NCBI RefSeq assembly: GCF_016808095.1 | Contig: NC_068972.1 | Coordinates: 41,385,029 to 41,449,028 of the forward strand | Length of the DNA stretch: 64,000 bases | From: Vigna angularis | Lineage: Eukaryota > Streptophyta > Magnoliopsida > Fabales > Fabaceae | Direction of reading: 5' to 3' | In this document: one piece after another, positions 25,101 through 38,499 of the stretch | Position numbering within the stretch: the first letter of the stretch is position 1 | How the letters are laid out: every line of letters begins with the position of its first letter | Position numbers and translations under genes: made by a program | Notes under the pieces: model-generated | Databases searched by the model: none | What the model was told of the DNA's origin: nothing | Seen by the model: only the letters and a program-made list of their open reading frames with translations

Positions 25101-26569
25101 ATCTTAGGTTTAATTGATTTTTTTTCTTAATTTTTTATAGTAAATTTTTTAAATGTTAAAATGATAAATACATTAATTGAAACTGAATTTTTATTTAAAA
25201 TTCAAAATGAAAAACGAAAAAAAAAATCATTTGGTACAAAAAAAATAAAAAAGTATAAAAAGTATTATATATAAATAAAATTTCTAATAATTTAAATTTA
25301 GAGCTAATTAAATTTCATATAAACAGGACGAGGGTTGTTCCTTACTAATTTTTTAATTTTAACGATATACTAATAAGTGTAAAAAATAATTATATTTTTC
25401 TAGTTTCCTCGGAAAACAATTATATTCCATTACTGGCTTTGCTAACTTGACCAGTCATCACATAAAAACATGTGATAAAAATTCCCAAGTGACTCAAAGA
25501 AAAGTCCAAAAAAGTATTTGAAATACTAATTAACATGGCTAAGAAAAACACAAAAATAAAAAAAAACAAAATTTGAGAAAAAAAATTATAAAGGAACAAA
25601 AGAAAAACTCAAAAATAATTTTGAAACCAAAAAACACATAGCCTATTAAAGTAATTTTGAAAACATGTTGATGATATTTATATGGGATGTGATTTCATGA
25701 AGACCACAAACAAAGACATATGTTAATGAAAAAGAAGAATCTAAGAAGTGTGGCCCTTTGATTTTTTTGTGACATAATGAAAAGGCAAGTGATGAAAGGA
25801 GAGAAGAACCCCCACAAAAACAAGCCAACCCAACCCCCACAAAAGATTAATGTCATCCAACTACACACTCACACTCTTTGCAACCTCTTTTTATTGCCAA
25901 AGTCACTGAATCAATGCCATCTTCTACCCATCTACTTTCCCAGCCTGGACTTACTAATTAATTATATTAATTCAACTGACATCCTAGCCACTCTTTCTGT
26001 TTCCCATTAACTTAATAATAATACACCACTAAATGAAAAAGTCACTTCAACAAACAGCTCATAATAGTATTCTATATTTTTATTTCTTGAAAAATTTTCA
26101 AAGTCATAATTTTTTAGATTTAGAGGCTGAATTACACTCTTTATGTTCTCAAATGGCTTGTAAAAATTTTGGTACAAAAAATTATTCTTGTTGATTGATT
26201 TTCAGGTTAACTAAATTTGGTAGTGAAATTTAACTAAATTGATGCTTAATATCAAGATTTGATAAATTTTTAAAATTATAAATTTTTAGATTTAAGACTG
26301 GAATCCACACTTTATATCCCTCAAAAATTAGCATTGACTTAAAATGATTATATTTATTACTTTTTAAGTTTAAAAATTAAAATAGAAACAGGAATTCCAA
26401 TTTTCCATATAAGTTTAAAAATCAAATATATCTTTAACTCTTAAAAAAGTTAGTTTATTTTTATAAAATATATTACGTAATTTTTACTGTTTGCAGGGCA
26501 TTGACAAATGGGAGTGATTTGTTGTATGATTTGCAGATGAAAATATTAGCTTGTTGCTAAAGTCGATGC
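22125..26569. other. Intergenic between BET1-like and DUF668 genes, upstream part
   Basis: Mostly 75-80% A+T by eye with no coding signal. The first few hundred bases contain the BET1-like promoter and 5' leader. I saw no intact transposon ends. Confidence 0.55.
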
Positions 26570-26707
26570 ATGGATTTAATGGAGAGGTATCGTATGAAAC
26601 AAAATCAAGCAGAAGATAATAAAGTTTCAGCTGTTATAAATGAAGATGACACAGGTGGATCAGCAATGTCAATGCAGTCTTGTCATAGTGTGATTTTCCT
26701 ATGTTAG
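26570..26707 (+). other. Small 45-codon open frame, exon-like composition
   Basis: It reads MDLMERYRMKQNQAEDNKVS followed by an acidic INEDDTGGSAMSMQS segment. It stands out from the AT-rich surroundings and is preceded by a TTTGCAG-like acceptor (26522-26537), so it may be an exon relic. I do not recognise the family. Confidence 0.25.
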
Positions 26708-27577
26708 TAGTTATAAAGTGCTTCAAACAGTGCAGTGACAGCACAAGTCACTGCTTTCATCAATATGGTAATCTCATCTAGGCCTCTACACCGTTGTAGG
26801 ACATGCTTCTCAAGCTCCATAATGGAAACAAATCAAGAGATTACAGCAGAATGAAGCTGATTCTCTCTTACATGTACAAAATTCTACATATCTCAAAAGG
26901 TTGGACTTTCCACTCTCTTCTTTCTTATCGAAAAGAAACTCATAGAATCTCGGGAGAATTACTGTTTTTGCATCTTTTCATGATTGTGAAAAGTAGTTGC
27001 CAATTTAATGTTCCATTTTCAGAGAGCTTTTTCTATAAAAGACACAAAATCTCAGCTTTGAGGGTTCAAACGTAGCAGATTCTACAAACTAAGTTACCAA
27101 TATTTGAGATTTAGTTCAAGGGTCTATAACAGGAACAGCATCTTTGATGTACAAAATTTCCCTTTGTAAGAACTATCTGCAAATTTCAAGCAATGTAAAG
27201 TCCCTCATTCTTTGAATAGAAATACAAGCACCAACAAATGAACACCGGCTTAAAAATTAAGAAACCAGTACTAGTTTCTGTGCTATTCATGATAACGTTT
27301 CTAACAAAGCATGCTCTAAGCAATAAGCAATCTGTACATAAAAATATATACAAGTTCAGAATGAACTTCTATGACCCTTTATAACTATGACTGCTTATCC
27401 ACTGCAGAAGTCAAACAGTAATATAAACACAATTATGCTTTCCAAGTCTTCAACAATAGTAATCCTCAAAGAACAAGTTCCTAGTTCCACTTTGTATTGA
27501 TATGATATCGTCATAAGATATTTAGAATCAAGAAAATGCTCGCCACCATATGGAAGATTTTAAAATCCAAAATGTAC

Positions 27578-29395
27578 TCAACTGATGAAAGAATCTCCAC
27601 ATTGCAATTGCCAATCCACGCAATCTTCAAAATCAAAACTGCTGGCGCAATCCAACAGTGCATTCTGCTGATGCTCGTACCGGCATATGTAATTCAACCC
27701 AACAAGAAGTTGGCAGATTGATTCCTCAGTCCTTTCCCTATCAGCAAAGAATAATGTCTGAAGCAGAAGAACATTTGTCCTGCTAACAATTTGGTGTTGC
27801 TCAAAATTGCGCTCACTTTGCCATCTGATCATGTTATGAGCGAGTGGAGCAAGCCAATTGAGTATTCCATCAAGATTCTCCTTCCAGTCATGGGCAAGAG
27901 GGGCATCATATATGGCCAAATTCTTAACATATGACTTCAGTTTGGCCTTAAGGGATACCCTTAAGCTTGTAGGTAGCATCTGATATAGATCATCCCTTGC
28001 TTCCTCGCCGACTAAATGAGGGTAACGAAGCAGCTTCTCAATGACGATTATGACATTGGCATAGTGCAATGCAAGAGCACAGCCTCCAAGTGTTGATGGA
28101 GGAGCATAAACAAGTAACCTACTTTTGGGGCCTAATGTAGAGCAACTTTGTACACCAGATTTGACTTGTCTAAGATCTCCAGTGAAAGGAACACCATTTT
28201 GAGCATGATTTAGAATACCAGAATAGCACAATTGGTCCCTCTTCATGCTATTACTCCCCATCACAGCACTCCTACAGCTACTATGTTGGTCCTCCCGGTT
28301 CACCACATAGCCATCATCAGCATCATCAAATTTTGAAACTGAGCTACTCAAACTCAGGCATTCCATGAAAAGTCTCCCTGGACTTGTTCCACATGGAAAA
28401 CCAAAATCTTCGGGTCGAAGAGGTGCTAAATCACCTCTCCTCAAATCAATCTGAGGCCTATTAGTAGTTCCCTTTCTCTCTGCTGCAGCAGTTCTCCCAA
28501 CAGAACCAGAATGAGTTCGATTTCTTCTGCTCTGGTTGCGCTTCAACCTCTCTGAATTTGTCTGAACATTGATATTTCCAGACACAAAACCGGATTCCTT
28601 TTGTGATGCTGGCGAGCCTCCACCGAGGCCGAGAACAAGGGTATTCTTCCTCAAAGCGGATTCTCCAAAGATAACAGAAATCCTAGCATAAATGGTACAA
28701 ACTGTCCTAGCCAACAACTCGACAACCTTGTCAAAGTTCTGATTCCAAAGGGAAACATCCTTAAGATGCCTCACATCCTGCTTCTGCCACATGAGCTTCT
28801 GCTCAAAAGCTCTCCTACTCTCCTCGTGCTGGTTATGCTGAAACTTCTTCACTGCTTGCTCCAACTCATTCAACACCTCCATCTCGCTGTACAAATTCCT
28901 AGTGACACTAACATATCTATCCATTTTCCTCACCATTCCCTCCATGTGCTTGACCAAGAACCCCAATTCCTTCACATCTATAACCCCACCAACAATGTCC
29001 CCATACACATGCTCAAACCCTTGCAGGGCAGGCTCGGAGCACTTCTTCCCCATCCTAGAGACCACACTAGCAACCCTATTCAACTCCTCAAGCTTCTCTG
29101 CCAGAGCCAGCTCAAGGAGATAACCCTCATCAGAGGACACCAAATTCCTGACACCCTCTGAGCCCAAGATCTCATTCCTCAGCTTTGAGATCTCAGACTC
29201 CGACAGCGACCGGTGGAGGTGCACAGTTTTGGACATCACATTCGCTACCTCGAAAGAAAGAATACCTATGGTCTCTTTGGTCTCTGACCTCTTGTGGTTC
29301 TGCTTCCTCTTCGTCAAAGTTTCAAGAAGAAGGGCATGCTTGAGATTGGAACTTACCTGGTTACCCATCTTTACAATCCAAGCTTCAGCAACCAT
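27578..29395 (-). CDS. DUF3475/DUF668 protein, PSK-simulator (PSI) type
   Basis: An intronless gene for 605 residues. In Arabidopsis the family includes the PSI proteins, which promote growth downstream of phytosulfokine and brassinosteroid signalling; biochemical activity is not established. Start chosen at 29395 because MVAEAWIVKMGNQVSSNLK is the conserved family N-terminus; the frame stays open 47 codons further upstream but without conserved sequence. DUF3475 is about residues 44-101 (IGILSFEVANVMSKTVHLHRS..). A charged helical middle (KFQHNQHEESRRAFEQKLMW) follows, then a basic low-complexity linker (RLKRNQSRRNRTHSGS). DUF668 is about 435-487 (LGGCALALHYANVIIVIEKL), and the C-terminal helical tail ends LQCGDSFIS. 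A perfect-looking GTAAGT at codons 14-16 (MGNQ-VSS) is read through. Closest recalled relative is AT3G23160; near certain for family, not for subfamily function. Confidence 0.94.
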   Translation of the reverse strand: MVAEAWIVKMGNQVSSNLKHALLLETLTKRKQNHKRSETKETIGILSFEVANVMSKTVHLHRSLSESEISKLRNEILGSEGVRNLVSSDEGYLLELALAEKLEELNRVASVVSRMGKKCSEPALQGFEHVYGDIVGGVIDVKELGFLVKHMEGMVRKMDRYVSVTRNLYSEMEVLNELEQAVKKFQHNQHEESRRAFEQKLMWQKQDVRHLKDVSLWNQNFDKVVELLARTVCTIYARISVIFGESALRKNTLVLGLGGGSPASQKESGFVSGNINVQTNSERLKRNQSRRNRTHSGSVGRTAAAERKGTTNRPQIDLRRGDLAPLRPEDFGFPCGTSPGRLFMECLSLSSSVSKFDDADDGYVVNREDQHSSCRSAVMGSNSMKRDQLCYSGILNHAQNGVPFTGDLRQVKSGVQSCSTLGPKSRLLVYAPPSTLGGCALALHYANVIIVIEKLLRYPHLVGEEARDDLYQMLPTSLRVSLKAKLKSYVKNLAIYDAPLAHDWKENLDGILNWLAPLAHNMIRWQSERNFEQHQIVSRTNVLLLQTLFFADRERTEESICQLLVGLNYICRYEHQQNALLDCASSFDFEDCVDWQLQCGDSFIS

Positions 29396-30060
29396 AGCTG
29401 CAGCTACACACACACTTTCTTCGAAATGGGATGTCCCAACACCAAAAGCAACTCCCACACTCCCACTTCCACACCCCCAAAGGCTAAACCTTTGGGAACA
29501 TAGAACAGCGAATACCGAAGGCCCAAGCTCAGACACAAGAACGGATAAACTCTGTGAGGGAAATTGGAGAGAGACCCATTACGGGGAAGAAGAAGAAAAG
29601 GCCAAAGGGTTATCGAAGATACAAACTTTGGTTGAATTGTTTGAGGGGTATGTTGATAAATAACCAAGGGTGGGAAAGGAAATGATGTAAATGGAAGAGG
29701 TAGTGGAGAAGTCAGAGGGTGTTGAAGAAAGTTAAAACATTGGGAGAGAGAAGAAAGGTAGGTGTGGCATGATGAGAAGAGGAGGAAGAAGAAGGTTGAA
29801 AATTGTTCCAAGGGAAGAGAGGTTAGTTAAAAGCACTAGTAGTTACTAGCATGCACCACAAAATTGAGTGCTATAGCAGGCGTGAAGAGAGGGAAGATGA
29901 TGGGTGTACTTGATTGAACAGTGCAGCAATAACAAGAGAGAGGTTGTTTGAGAGAAAAAGTGTTGTGTTGTGTTAGTTTTTGAAGTGTGAGAGTTTGGTT
30001 TGTTTGATGATTGGTGTCTGGTCTTAGAAAAGTGGTATCAGAATTTTAGAAAGTGGAATG
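29396..30060 (-). promoter_or_regulatory. Probable 5' leader and promoter of the DUF668 gene
   Basis: Purine-rich on the plus strand, so pyrimidine-rich on the gene strand (CTTCTTCTTCC, CTCTCTCCC), as is usual for plant leaders. It contains an upstream minus-strand frame of 135 codons (29404-29811) of low-complexity Phe/Pro/Ser/Leu composition. That frame is probably non-coding but could act as an upstream ORF. The transcription start was not located. Confidence 0.4.
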
Positions 30061-32325
30061 TGGACTAAAGGGTTTTTAAATTTGGAAGCATTGTAGCTGC
30101 TCCATTCATTCAATTCCTTCTTCCATGTTCTAATGTGTGAATCTTATTTAACCCATTCTTTAGAATTTGGGCAAATTATATTTAATTATCCAAGTTGCTT
30201 CACGAAATTTCCTATTACACTTTCTGAATTTTCAATGCTTAACAGAAGAAAAAGTTGCTAATGGTATCTTGTCTCTGGGTGTAAAAGTTTTAAATATTAG
30301 AGACCGAAATTTGTTCCCAAAAAAATGGGTCTTTTATATTTATTTTCTAAGATTATAACTTTTCATCTTTGAATTTTTGTGATATTTTCTATTTATTTAA
30401 TACTTTTCTTTTCTTCGTTTTATTTTATATCAGCAAAATCAGAAAGAGGTTGGTTTGAATGGGAGGGATGCTTACCCTAATTGAAATTTCGAACCAAAAT
30501 CATGGGAATTTGGGTGTGAAAGAGATAAGTTGATTTTGGTTAAAAATGGTGAGGAATGAAACCAGTCATAAAAGTCATAAACTAAGAAATTTTTAGGATC
30601 TACTTAAAGCTCTCATCATTGCTAGGAAATGGTGATAAAATTGCATTAGAATTAGGGTTTTAATTTGTGGCTCACAATCATAACCCCTTTGACTATGTGC
30701 CAAATTTGAAATTATTGAACGAGTCATATTCTAATCTTATACCAATTTGAAGAGTGAATGGAATATCAAGGTGCAAGACAATCAAATGTCTTCCATCTTA
30801 CAGGGGAAATTAGGTAAAAAAAAAATTGTATATTACTAAGTTTTTTTGTAATTTTTTTTTTTCTGGAGTCTTTTAATTTCACTAAAATTAATCTTTGTTT
30901 ATATGCAATTCAATTGTTAAGTTTAACAGTGTTACTATAAAATTATCCAAATCGAAGTTAAATCCAATGTGTTTAGCCTTTTATGGCTCTTTGATTAAAA
31001 ACAAAGTTTAGGTTGCATGAAATGGATAAGCGTTTTATAAATATTATGGATTTTTTTTTTCACAGATATTAAATTGTAATAAATTTTATTTTATTGCACG
31101 AATATAGCATGATTATCATTATTGTTAAATAATAATTAGTTTAGGTATATTTGTAAGCAAAAGTATAGTACCGTGACATAATTGGAATTTCATTTTATTA
31201 GATAAAATAATTAAAAATGATAAGATTTAAAAAAAAAATGTAGGAAATGAGTTATTTTAATCAAGACATAGTATCTCCATATCTATTTAATCAAGACATA
31301 GGAAATGACTTTAATTTTGAATTTCTTTAATAGAATCTCAAATTCTATTATTTTAAATAAATAAATAATTGGCTAGAAATACTTTATAATTTATGAGTAA
31401 ATTAGTTTCAAAATTTTGTTTAGGTCATCACAACATTGATGTATAGAGTGTTTACAATAAGTTTTTTCGTTAATTTTCATTCGAAAAAAATTGGATGGGT
31501 TTTAGTGGATGTTTTCTCATACCTTTTTCTCAGTGTTGTTTGAATTTGAAATTTTGTAATTTAAATGAATTATACATTCGTAGATTAATTGTATAGTCAT
31601 AACTTATATATAGAATAACAGGAATTAATTAGGGTTCCCAAAATGTGAGGAATTGAAACGGACAAGGAAGTTGGAAAAGTAGTTTGAGGAAAAGAAATAA
31701 ATAGGGTCAAAAAGGGAGAAGTTAGGACACCAACTATGGAAAATTTGACTTCTTTGCATAACAGTGTTCTTTTCTTTATCCTTCCAATCCAACCAAACAA
31801 ACAAACCATTAACGTTGGATCCGACGTGACTTTTGGTCCAAACAATGCATGTCAATTTTAGACCATCATCATGATGAAGACGGATTCTCGAGGCAACTCC
31901 AATAATCTATATATCAATTCACTTATACATATATTCATAAAAATATACATATTTAAATGTTTTTATTTTATAAATTTTTACGTCAAATTTAAATTTGTTT
32001 TCCATATAGTTTATACATAAAATTTAAAAATAAATAAATATAGCAGCCATTATTCAATTGCATTAATTTTATATATGTCAAACAATACTTTAGATTAACG
32101 GTTGATGTTTTAACACTTTACATAGTCTAACACACTTCAATTCAATGTTAGCTATAATGTTATCTAACATCTCAGTTTAACATCAATAAAATGTTGTTTA
32201 ACATGTAAACAAAATTTATTATAATTAAATTAATAAGATTATATTTTTTTTTATTTTAAAAGTTTACGAATTAAAATATATCAAAGTTTAAAATAAAATA
32301 AATTTAAATTTTTTATTTAAGTTTA

Positions 32326-32326
<1 letters not shown>
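30061..32326. other. Intergenic, no gene seen
   Basis: AT-rich DNA with no recognisable coding region. Short repeats such as 'AATCAAGACATAG' (31258, 31288) are present. Near 32090-32220, 'CTAACA/TTAACA' words recur in the manner of a degenerate element end, without definable boundaries. Confidence 0.5.

Positions 32327-32385
<59 letters not shown>
32327..32385. repeat. (TA)n microsatellite
   Basis: About 29 uninterrupted TA units. Confidence 0.95.
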
Positions 32386-32388
<3 letters not shown>

Positions 32389-34701
32389 TGATATATTGTT
32401 TTGGCTTACCTCTTGTTTTAGATATTTATTTATTATACCATATTTTTAATTTAAAAAATATTAAATTTAAATTATAAAATGTATGTTAGTTTTAATATTT
32501 TAAAAATACGTATGTTGATGATGTATCTAAATGTGTTTTTTTTTTCATAACTCTAAGTCTAACCTATTCAATCAAACAGACTTCTTTTAAAATGAAAATT
32601 CAAGTCTAACATTTTGTTAGACAAACTAAACCAAGACAGACTTTGAAACGACTTAGATTATAAGTTTTGGTAAGACCAACATCAATCATGATACTTTGAA
32701 TATCATAAAACTGTGACCATAATTTATTTGACAAATTTTACATATATATATAAAACAAACAATTATAAGAGTGCATTGTTTTTCTTTTCTCGTCCACTTT
32801 TTCTTTTCCCAACTTTCCCTTTTAATTTTCCTTCATTCCCTTTTTCTTTTTGCAATGGAACATCTTGCTTTTTTTTTCACAGACAGGTAAACATGGATGA
32901 AATGCATCATTATATGAATTGAGAATCTTAAGAGACCAAGTTATATATTTCATAAAATATTAATTCATGCTGATAATGTGAAAATGAGAAAAAAAATATA
33001 TAATTATTTTGTATTGTAAGTACATCGATAACATCATTAAAATCAATTATCATAATTAATATTAAAATTTCGGTTTTATCTCTAAAGAACGTAAATTAGC
33101 ATTTCTATTGTCTCTTTCATTTCATGCGCTCGCCTGAATTATATGACATATTGGAGTGGTTTTTGATTTGTTAAGAATAGTGTTTCCGATGAAAACTGAC
33201 CGAACAGAATAATGAATTTGGGAAAAGACCCTACGAGGGAAATTTGTCAAAAAGTTTGCCATAGTGGGATTTGGTGTCATTGTTTTGTTTTTTTATTTAT
33301 TTATTTAATTAGGATATTAATTATTAATTTGAAAAGGTTAGTTCACTTGGTGACCAAAACCAAAAGAAAGCCTTGAGACAGATGGATATTCACTCTGCAA
33401 AAGGGCAACCAAATAGTGACAAAAAGAAAGATAAACCTAACTCAATCTCTTTTCCATGGATCATCCTTGCTTTTCACCTTTTCTTTATCTTTTCTGCTAA
33501 AACTTCTCATCATGTGGCCTCTCGTGCAATCCATCTTCATAACGACTTCCATCTATGCTACATCTAAATTTAAAACAAATTTACTCTTTATAATAAACTA
33601 GCTTCAAATTTATTATACAACAACGTAAACAAAGCCTAGGTAGGTTAAATAAAAAACGAGATTTGTTTAATCTTTCATGTGAGAAAATTTATCAAGTCAG
33701 TATCCACAGTATTACAAAAATTATAAATATATGGCATGTACCATACACTCGTTCGAGTTAGGGAGGGATTAGTTGATCAGGAGAATGGGACGATCGAGCA
33801 ATCACAAACTTTAAAGAACCTTAAATACAATATTTAATCAAACTTATAGATAAGTCTTACTTATTAGGCATTGAGTCGTGATTATAGATATGTTAATCAT
33901 AAGTCCATCTTAAAACTTATAAATATAAGTATGAGGTAAAAATGTAGGTAATTACATTTATTGTGAATTTAAAATTTTATTGTGATAATCGATCGACTAG
34001 ATTACCGACTTGAGCGTCAGAGTATCTTTGACAGATACTTGTCCACATGACTTGAAGTTCTAACATCAAGAACGTAGAAGAATTTGACTAAAGACATTTG
34101 AGATAAAACTGAGTGACTAGAAAAAAAGTGTGAATGAATGTTTGATAGTGATTCCAACTCCACATCCGAAATAGAATCAAATAATATGTCTTTAAAAAAA
34201 ATATAGAAAATAAGAGAAAAATATAAGTATATTGTTTTTATTAAAAGTTCAAACGTAGGTTTAAGTTTTATATCAAATAAAAATAAAAAAATTAAACATT
34301 TTATGAAAAAAAAATTATAAATTTATTTTCTTATGAATCGAAAACGTTTCTTTTTAGTTTAACTGAAATATAGTTGGTGTTATGTGTTTACAATATTTTT
34401 TTTTCTCAAAAGACTTATATGTTTTAAAAATATTTAAAGATATAACAGTTGATAAAAGAGGAAAACAGGTAGTTATATTAAAATAAGTATTAGTCTACAA
34501 GTGAGGATAATTTTTTAGGTTAAATTTCGATGCATGTATCTGGCATCATGGTTATAATAATTGATGACAGAAAACGAAAACTAAGAGTATATAAAGAAAA
34601 ATGACTAAGAGTTGGTAGAAAGTGATTTAGCTGAATAGTTATCATGAAAGGAAAAACACACAAAATATATGTAATTTCGAAATTAAAATAAATACTTCAC
34701 G

Positions 34702-34703
<2 letters not shown>
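32386..34703. other. Intergenic with a repeat relic at about 33730-34090
   Basis: No gene is supported. The stretch 33730-34090, including 'GATTACCGACTTGAGCGTCAGAGTATCTTTGAC', resembles a terminal motif common in degenerate plant LTR or large repeat elements (ACTTGAGCGTCGGAGTG..). Element ends could not be set. Elsewhere there are only small, low-complexity frames. Confidence 0.4.

Positions 34704-34745
<42 letters not shown>
34704..34745. repeat. (TA)n microsatellite
   Basis: About 20 TA units. Confidence 0.9.
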
Positions 34746-34747
<2 letters not shown>

Positions 34748-36685
34748 GTAACTCAATTATATATATTTATAATAGTGGGAAGAAGATGAAGATGAAGAAG
34801 GAAAAAAAGAACCCTAAAAGATGAAGAACACGAATGGGTCCCATGTTGTTGTTTAAGATTGGATAAATGTTGTTTTCTGAAGAAAAAGAAACTGACTTTA
34901 CTTATAGAGTTTATCAACAGCTACTTCGAAATCTGTTGCATCACTTTCTTTTTTTTCTCATCATTGTGCTTTTCTTCTTCATCTTGATGCATATATAGTA
35001 AAGAAGGTTTCCCTATTAAAAGTGTCTTCAATCATATTTATTTTCTCTTTTTGATTCCTTTTTCCTCAAAAGGAGATTAAATAAACTCATTTTTGCGATA
35101 TATATAATTATTTTTTTATTCAATTTTATGAAGAAAAAAATAAGTGTAATATGGATAGATACTCTTTCTGTCACTATCTTCTCTTCCCAATTCTTAAAAA
35201 TTCAAAACCCTAAAAAACTAAAATTGATATTATTTCGACAAACACAGTGTTGGTCTATTCAGGTTGATTATGATTGTTACCATGAAAAAGATTTATGATT
35301 AAGAAAACAAAACACAATCACATTTAGAAGTTAGATAGCAAGTAAAGTTTTTTTTTTCATTTAAATAATTATGATTTTAAATTTAGAAAACAATCAATTA
35401 TTGAACAGATATTTAATTTTATTACAAGCACACACTGTGGGGTTAGCATGGACACAGAGGATAAGGGTCCTCTTCCACACAATTTTTTTTTTGCATAAGT
35501 TTTATTTATTTATCTTGTATATAATGGTGTCATAATTTGTTGATTCAACTGTGCAAGATATATCAAAATTTTCATAATTTTTTAAAAATAATATTACTTG
35601 AATTTAGTCCATTTTATATTATTTAATTGTTAATATATACTAGATTTTTAATTGTTTTGTTGAAATTGAGAAAATAGAAAAACTTAATCATTGAAAATTG
35701 AGATTAAGCTTGGAGTCTCTTCTTCCAGCACTCCATCAAAGCTTCTGGAAATTTTTTTTCCCAAAATAAAAGCGAGTGAGTATCTTCCAAAAAATATTTC
35801 CATAAGTAATTTAATGTTTTGGAACATAAAATCTGAAATGATGGAGTGTAGAAAGAAATTTAATGGGGTGCAGGAGGTAAAATCCTTTCTATCAAATTCC
35901 CAAAGCAAATTGCAGTATTTTATGGGGCTTTCTTTTTGTACCTCCACGTTTTCTTTCTGTACTTTTCAAGTTTTTTAAATATCTTTACTAACCTTTGACT
36001 TTTGACTAGCTAAATAGGTAAATTGTTAATTACCCTTTCTTTCCTTATTTATTCTCTCTTCCCACCCCAGAACACATCCCTCACATGTTATAGCAAAAAA
36101 AAAAATAGTATTGGACTGAGCCCAATCATGTTATACCTTATCAGCAAAACTTGAAGGTCAATATGAAAAATAAGGCTTGGCCCTAAATATTTGTAACAAC
36201 ACACACACACTTAATATTTACAATTTAAAATCATCTTCTTGGAATGTAATATTTGTAAGGAATACTAAATTCAATGTCAATTGAGGTTGAATTAAGGTTA
36301 TGGAGCCCTATTTAATAAATTATAATTATAATATAATATAATTTATGAGTTTAATAACTATATAATCAAGAAAACATCTCTAATGTAATGTAAAAAGTCT
36401 ATTAATTATCACCACTTTATACCGTTACCTGTATGACTCAATTTACCAATATAACCTGTAATGTTGTTGAATCTACTAACTTACTATATGCATAAACAAC
36501 TATAACTCGTTAATATCTTTTTAATTATTACTTACATAACACTATCCATATAATACTAAATCCATCAATCACACTTTTTAATTTACCCGACACATTTTCA
36601 TTATAATATTTTGCTCATTACTTACAATATTATTCATAAAATAATATATGTCACATTCACACTTTTTAAGAATAAAATCAAATCG
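34746..36685. other. Intergenic, no gene seen
   Basis: AT-rich DNA. A pair of overlapping small frames at 35684-35978 lies on opposite strands and shows no recognised domain. Confidence 0.5.
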
Positions 36686-37240
36686 TGACAAAGCTCTAAG
36701 TTCCAAAGTCAATAATATCTCGAATGCGGTGATTGACTCTAACAATGCTAACAGACTTGAGGTTGAAACATCGGTGTCGCCTATGGAAACAAAAACTCTC
36801 ATTGCCCTCGACTAGGACGCTTGTTCCGATATACCCAATAATCCAACATCGCTCTGGAGTTGAGATCAAACACACTTTAAATACTCCTTTCTCCTTCCAC
36901 CATCTAAGATGTCTTTTAAAGACAAAACTGGGATGAAACTCTAGGTTCTAAAGCAAACAATATCTCAGATGAAGTGATTGACTCGAACTATGCTGACAAA
37001 CTTAAGGTCGGGAACATTAGCATCATCCGTGGGAACGAAAACTCCCATTGTCCTAGATTGGAGGACTTATTTCGATACACCCAATAATCTCACATCGTCC
37101 AGGAATCGAGATCAATTGCAATTTAAATACTTATTCCTCTTTCTACTCTCTTACATGCCTTTTATGGAAAAAATCATAATAAAATTCTAACTACAAAACA
37201 AACAGTACCTTAAATACAATAATTGACTATAATGACGAGA
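36686..37240. repeat. Tandem duplication, about 243-bp unit, 2.2 copies
   Basis: The unit beginning 'GACAAAGCTCTAAGTTCCAAAG' (36688) recurs diverged at 36931 ('GATGAAACTCTAGGTTCTAAAG') and again partially at about 37172 ('ATAAAATTCTAACTACAAAAC'). Internal landmarks repeat in order: GTGATTGACTC, ATGGAAACAAAAACTC/GTGGGAACGAAAACTC, ATACACCCAATAATC, CACATCG. The text resembles the inter-LTR or LTR parts of short legume retroelements with the CACATCG motif. The family was not confirmed. Confidence 0.6.
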
Positions 37241-38480
37241 GGAGAATTAAGGTTGTAACAATTACAACTTATTCTACTTCCCTTGTTCCCTTTTGGTAAT
37301 TTATTTTGGTATTTATATTTCATCGTAATTTGTGTAGTCCTTGTATCATTGCCACCATACGTACCATTTCCGATTTCACAATCTTAAATTTACACTCCAT
37401 TCATTGTTATTGTGTTCCATCTCCATTGTTACTAAAATAAACAAAAAGGGACCAAAAAGACATATTGGATTATTGAGACATACATAAAATTCTAATTGAA
37501 ATTCAAGTAAAAAAATATTGAATTCATTGAGTTCTTAAGTGAGATTAATTCAAAAAATAAATGATTTTTACATCAAATCGATTTTTTTTAGAAGCCTAAA
37601 AACAAAACACTAGTTAGATTAAAAAACAAATATTTGTTAATCTTATAAAAAAAAACTTACATCGAGTCAATTTAATTTTAAATAATAACAAGACAAGAAT
37701 CAAAACTAAATCCTCGAAAAACAACTACCAATCTAACATTCTAACATGTAATATACTATATGATTCCTATACAATAAAAAATCACAATTTCATTACTAAT
37801 TCAAAATATGACTCATCAAATTTCAATTTCAAACAAAAATGTACAACTCAACGGTTAGAGTTTAGTTCCAAACCAACAATATTCGATTAATATCCAACCA
37901 ATCAAATCAAAACAGAACGATGGTTAAATATAGTGTATGTTCTATTACATAACACATTTTTTTCCAAGCAACAATAATTCAAATTGAAAAAAAAAAACTA
38001 TAAAATCATTAAAATTCTCATAACCCTAATTAAACTACACCTAATCGAGCAACCATGTACTGATTAAGAATCAGACTAAACAACAAAAATCATTTCCAAT
38101 AATTCAATTTGTTAACCTTGTGGTCTTCTTACATGAAACCAGAGAAGAAAAAAAGGAAATAAATATTTAGAATAAAAAAAAATTATCTTCATCTATTCGG
38201 AATCACCTACTAGTAAGTGAGATCTATTAAAAATAATAACTTTAAAAGGTTAAAAAAAAGTAGAAAGAATATATAGAAAAAAAATATAATTTGTAAATAG
38301 ATAGCTAAAAATTTATTTTATATAATTAAATCTAACTTCTAATTTAAATATTAATATTTTAAATCATTTATACTTAAAAAACACATGTTCTAATACATCA
38401 AATATGTATTCATCCTTGTTTCTACATATAGTTTGTTCTATGTCACTCTTATCTCTTGTTCGGTCAGTCTTTAAAGTTTA
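37241..38480. other. Intergenic, no gene seen
   Basis: AT-rich DNA with stops in all frames and no element boundaries recognised. Confidence 0.5.
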
Positions 38481-38499
38481 TTTTTGTTTAACATCGTTT

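Noticed and set aside
28766..29161. 131-codon plus-strand frame
   Set aside because: Antisense shadow of the DUF668 coding sequence.
29396..29536. 47-codon N-terminal extension of the DUF668 protein
   Set aside because: Open but low complexity; the family begins at MVAEAWIVKMGNQ.
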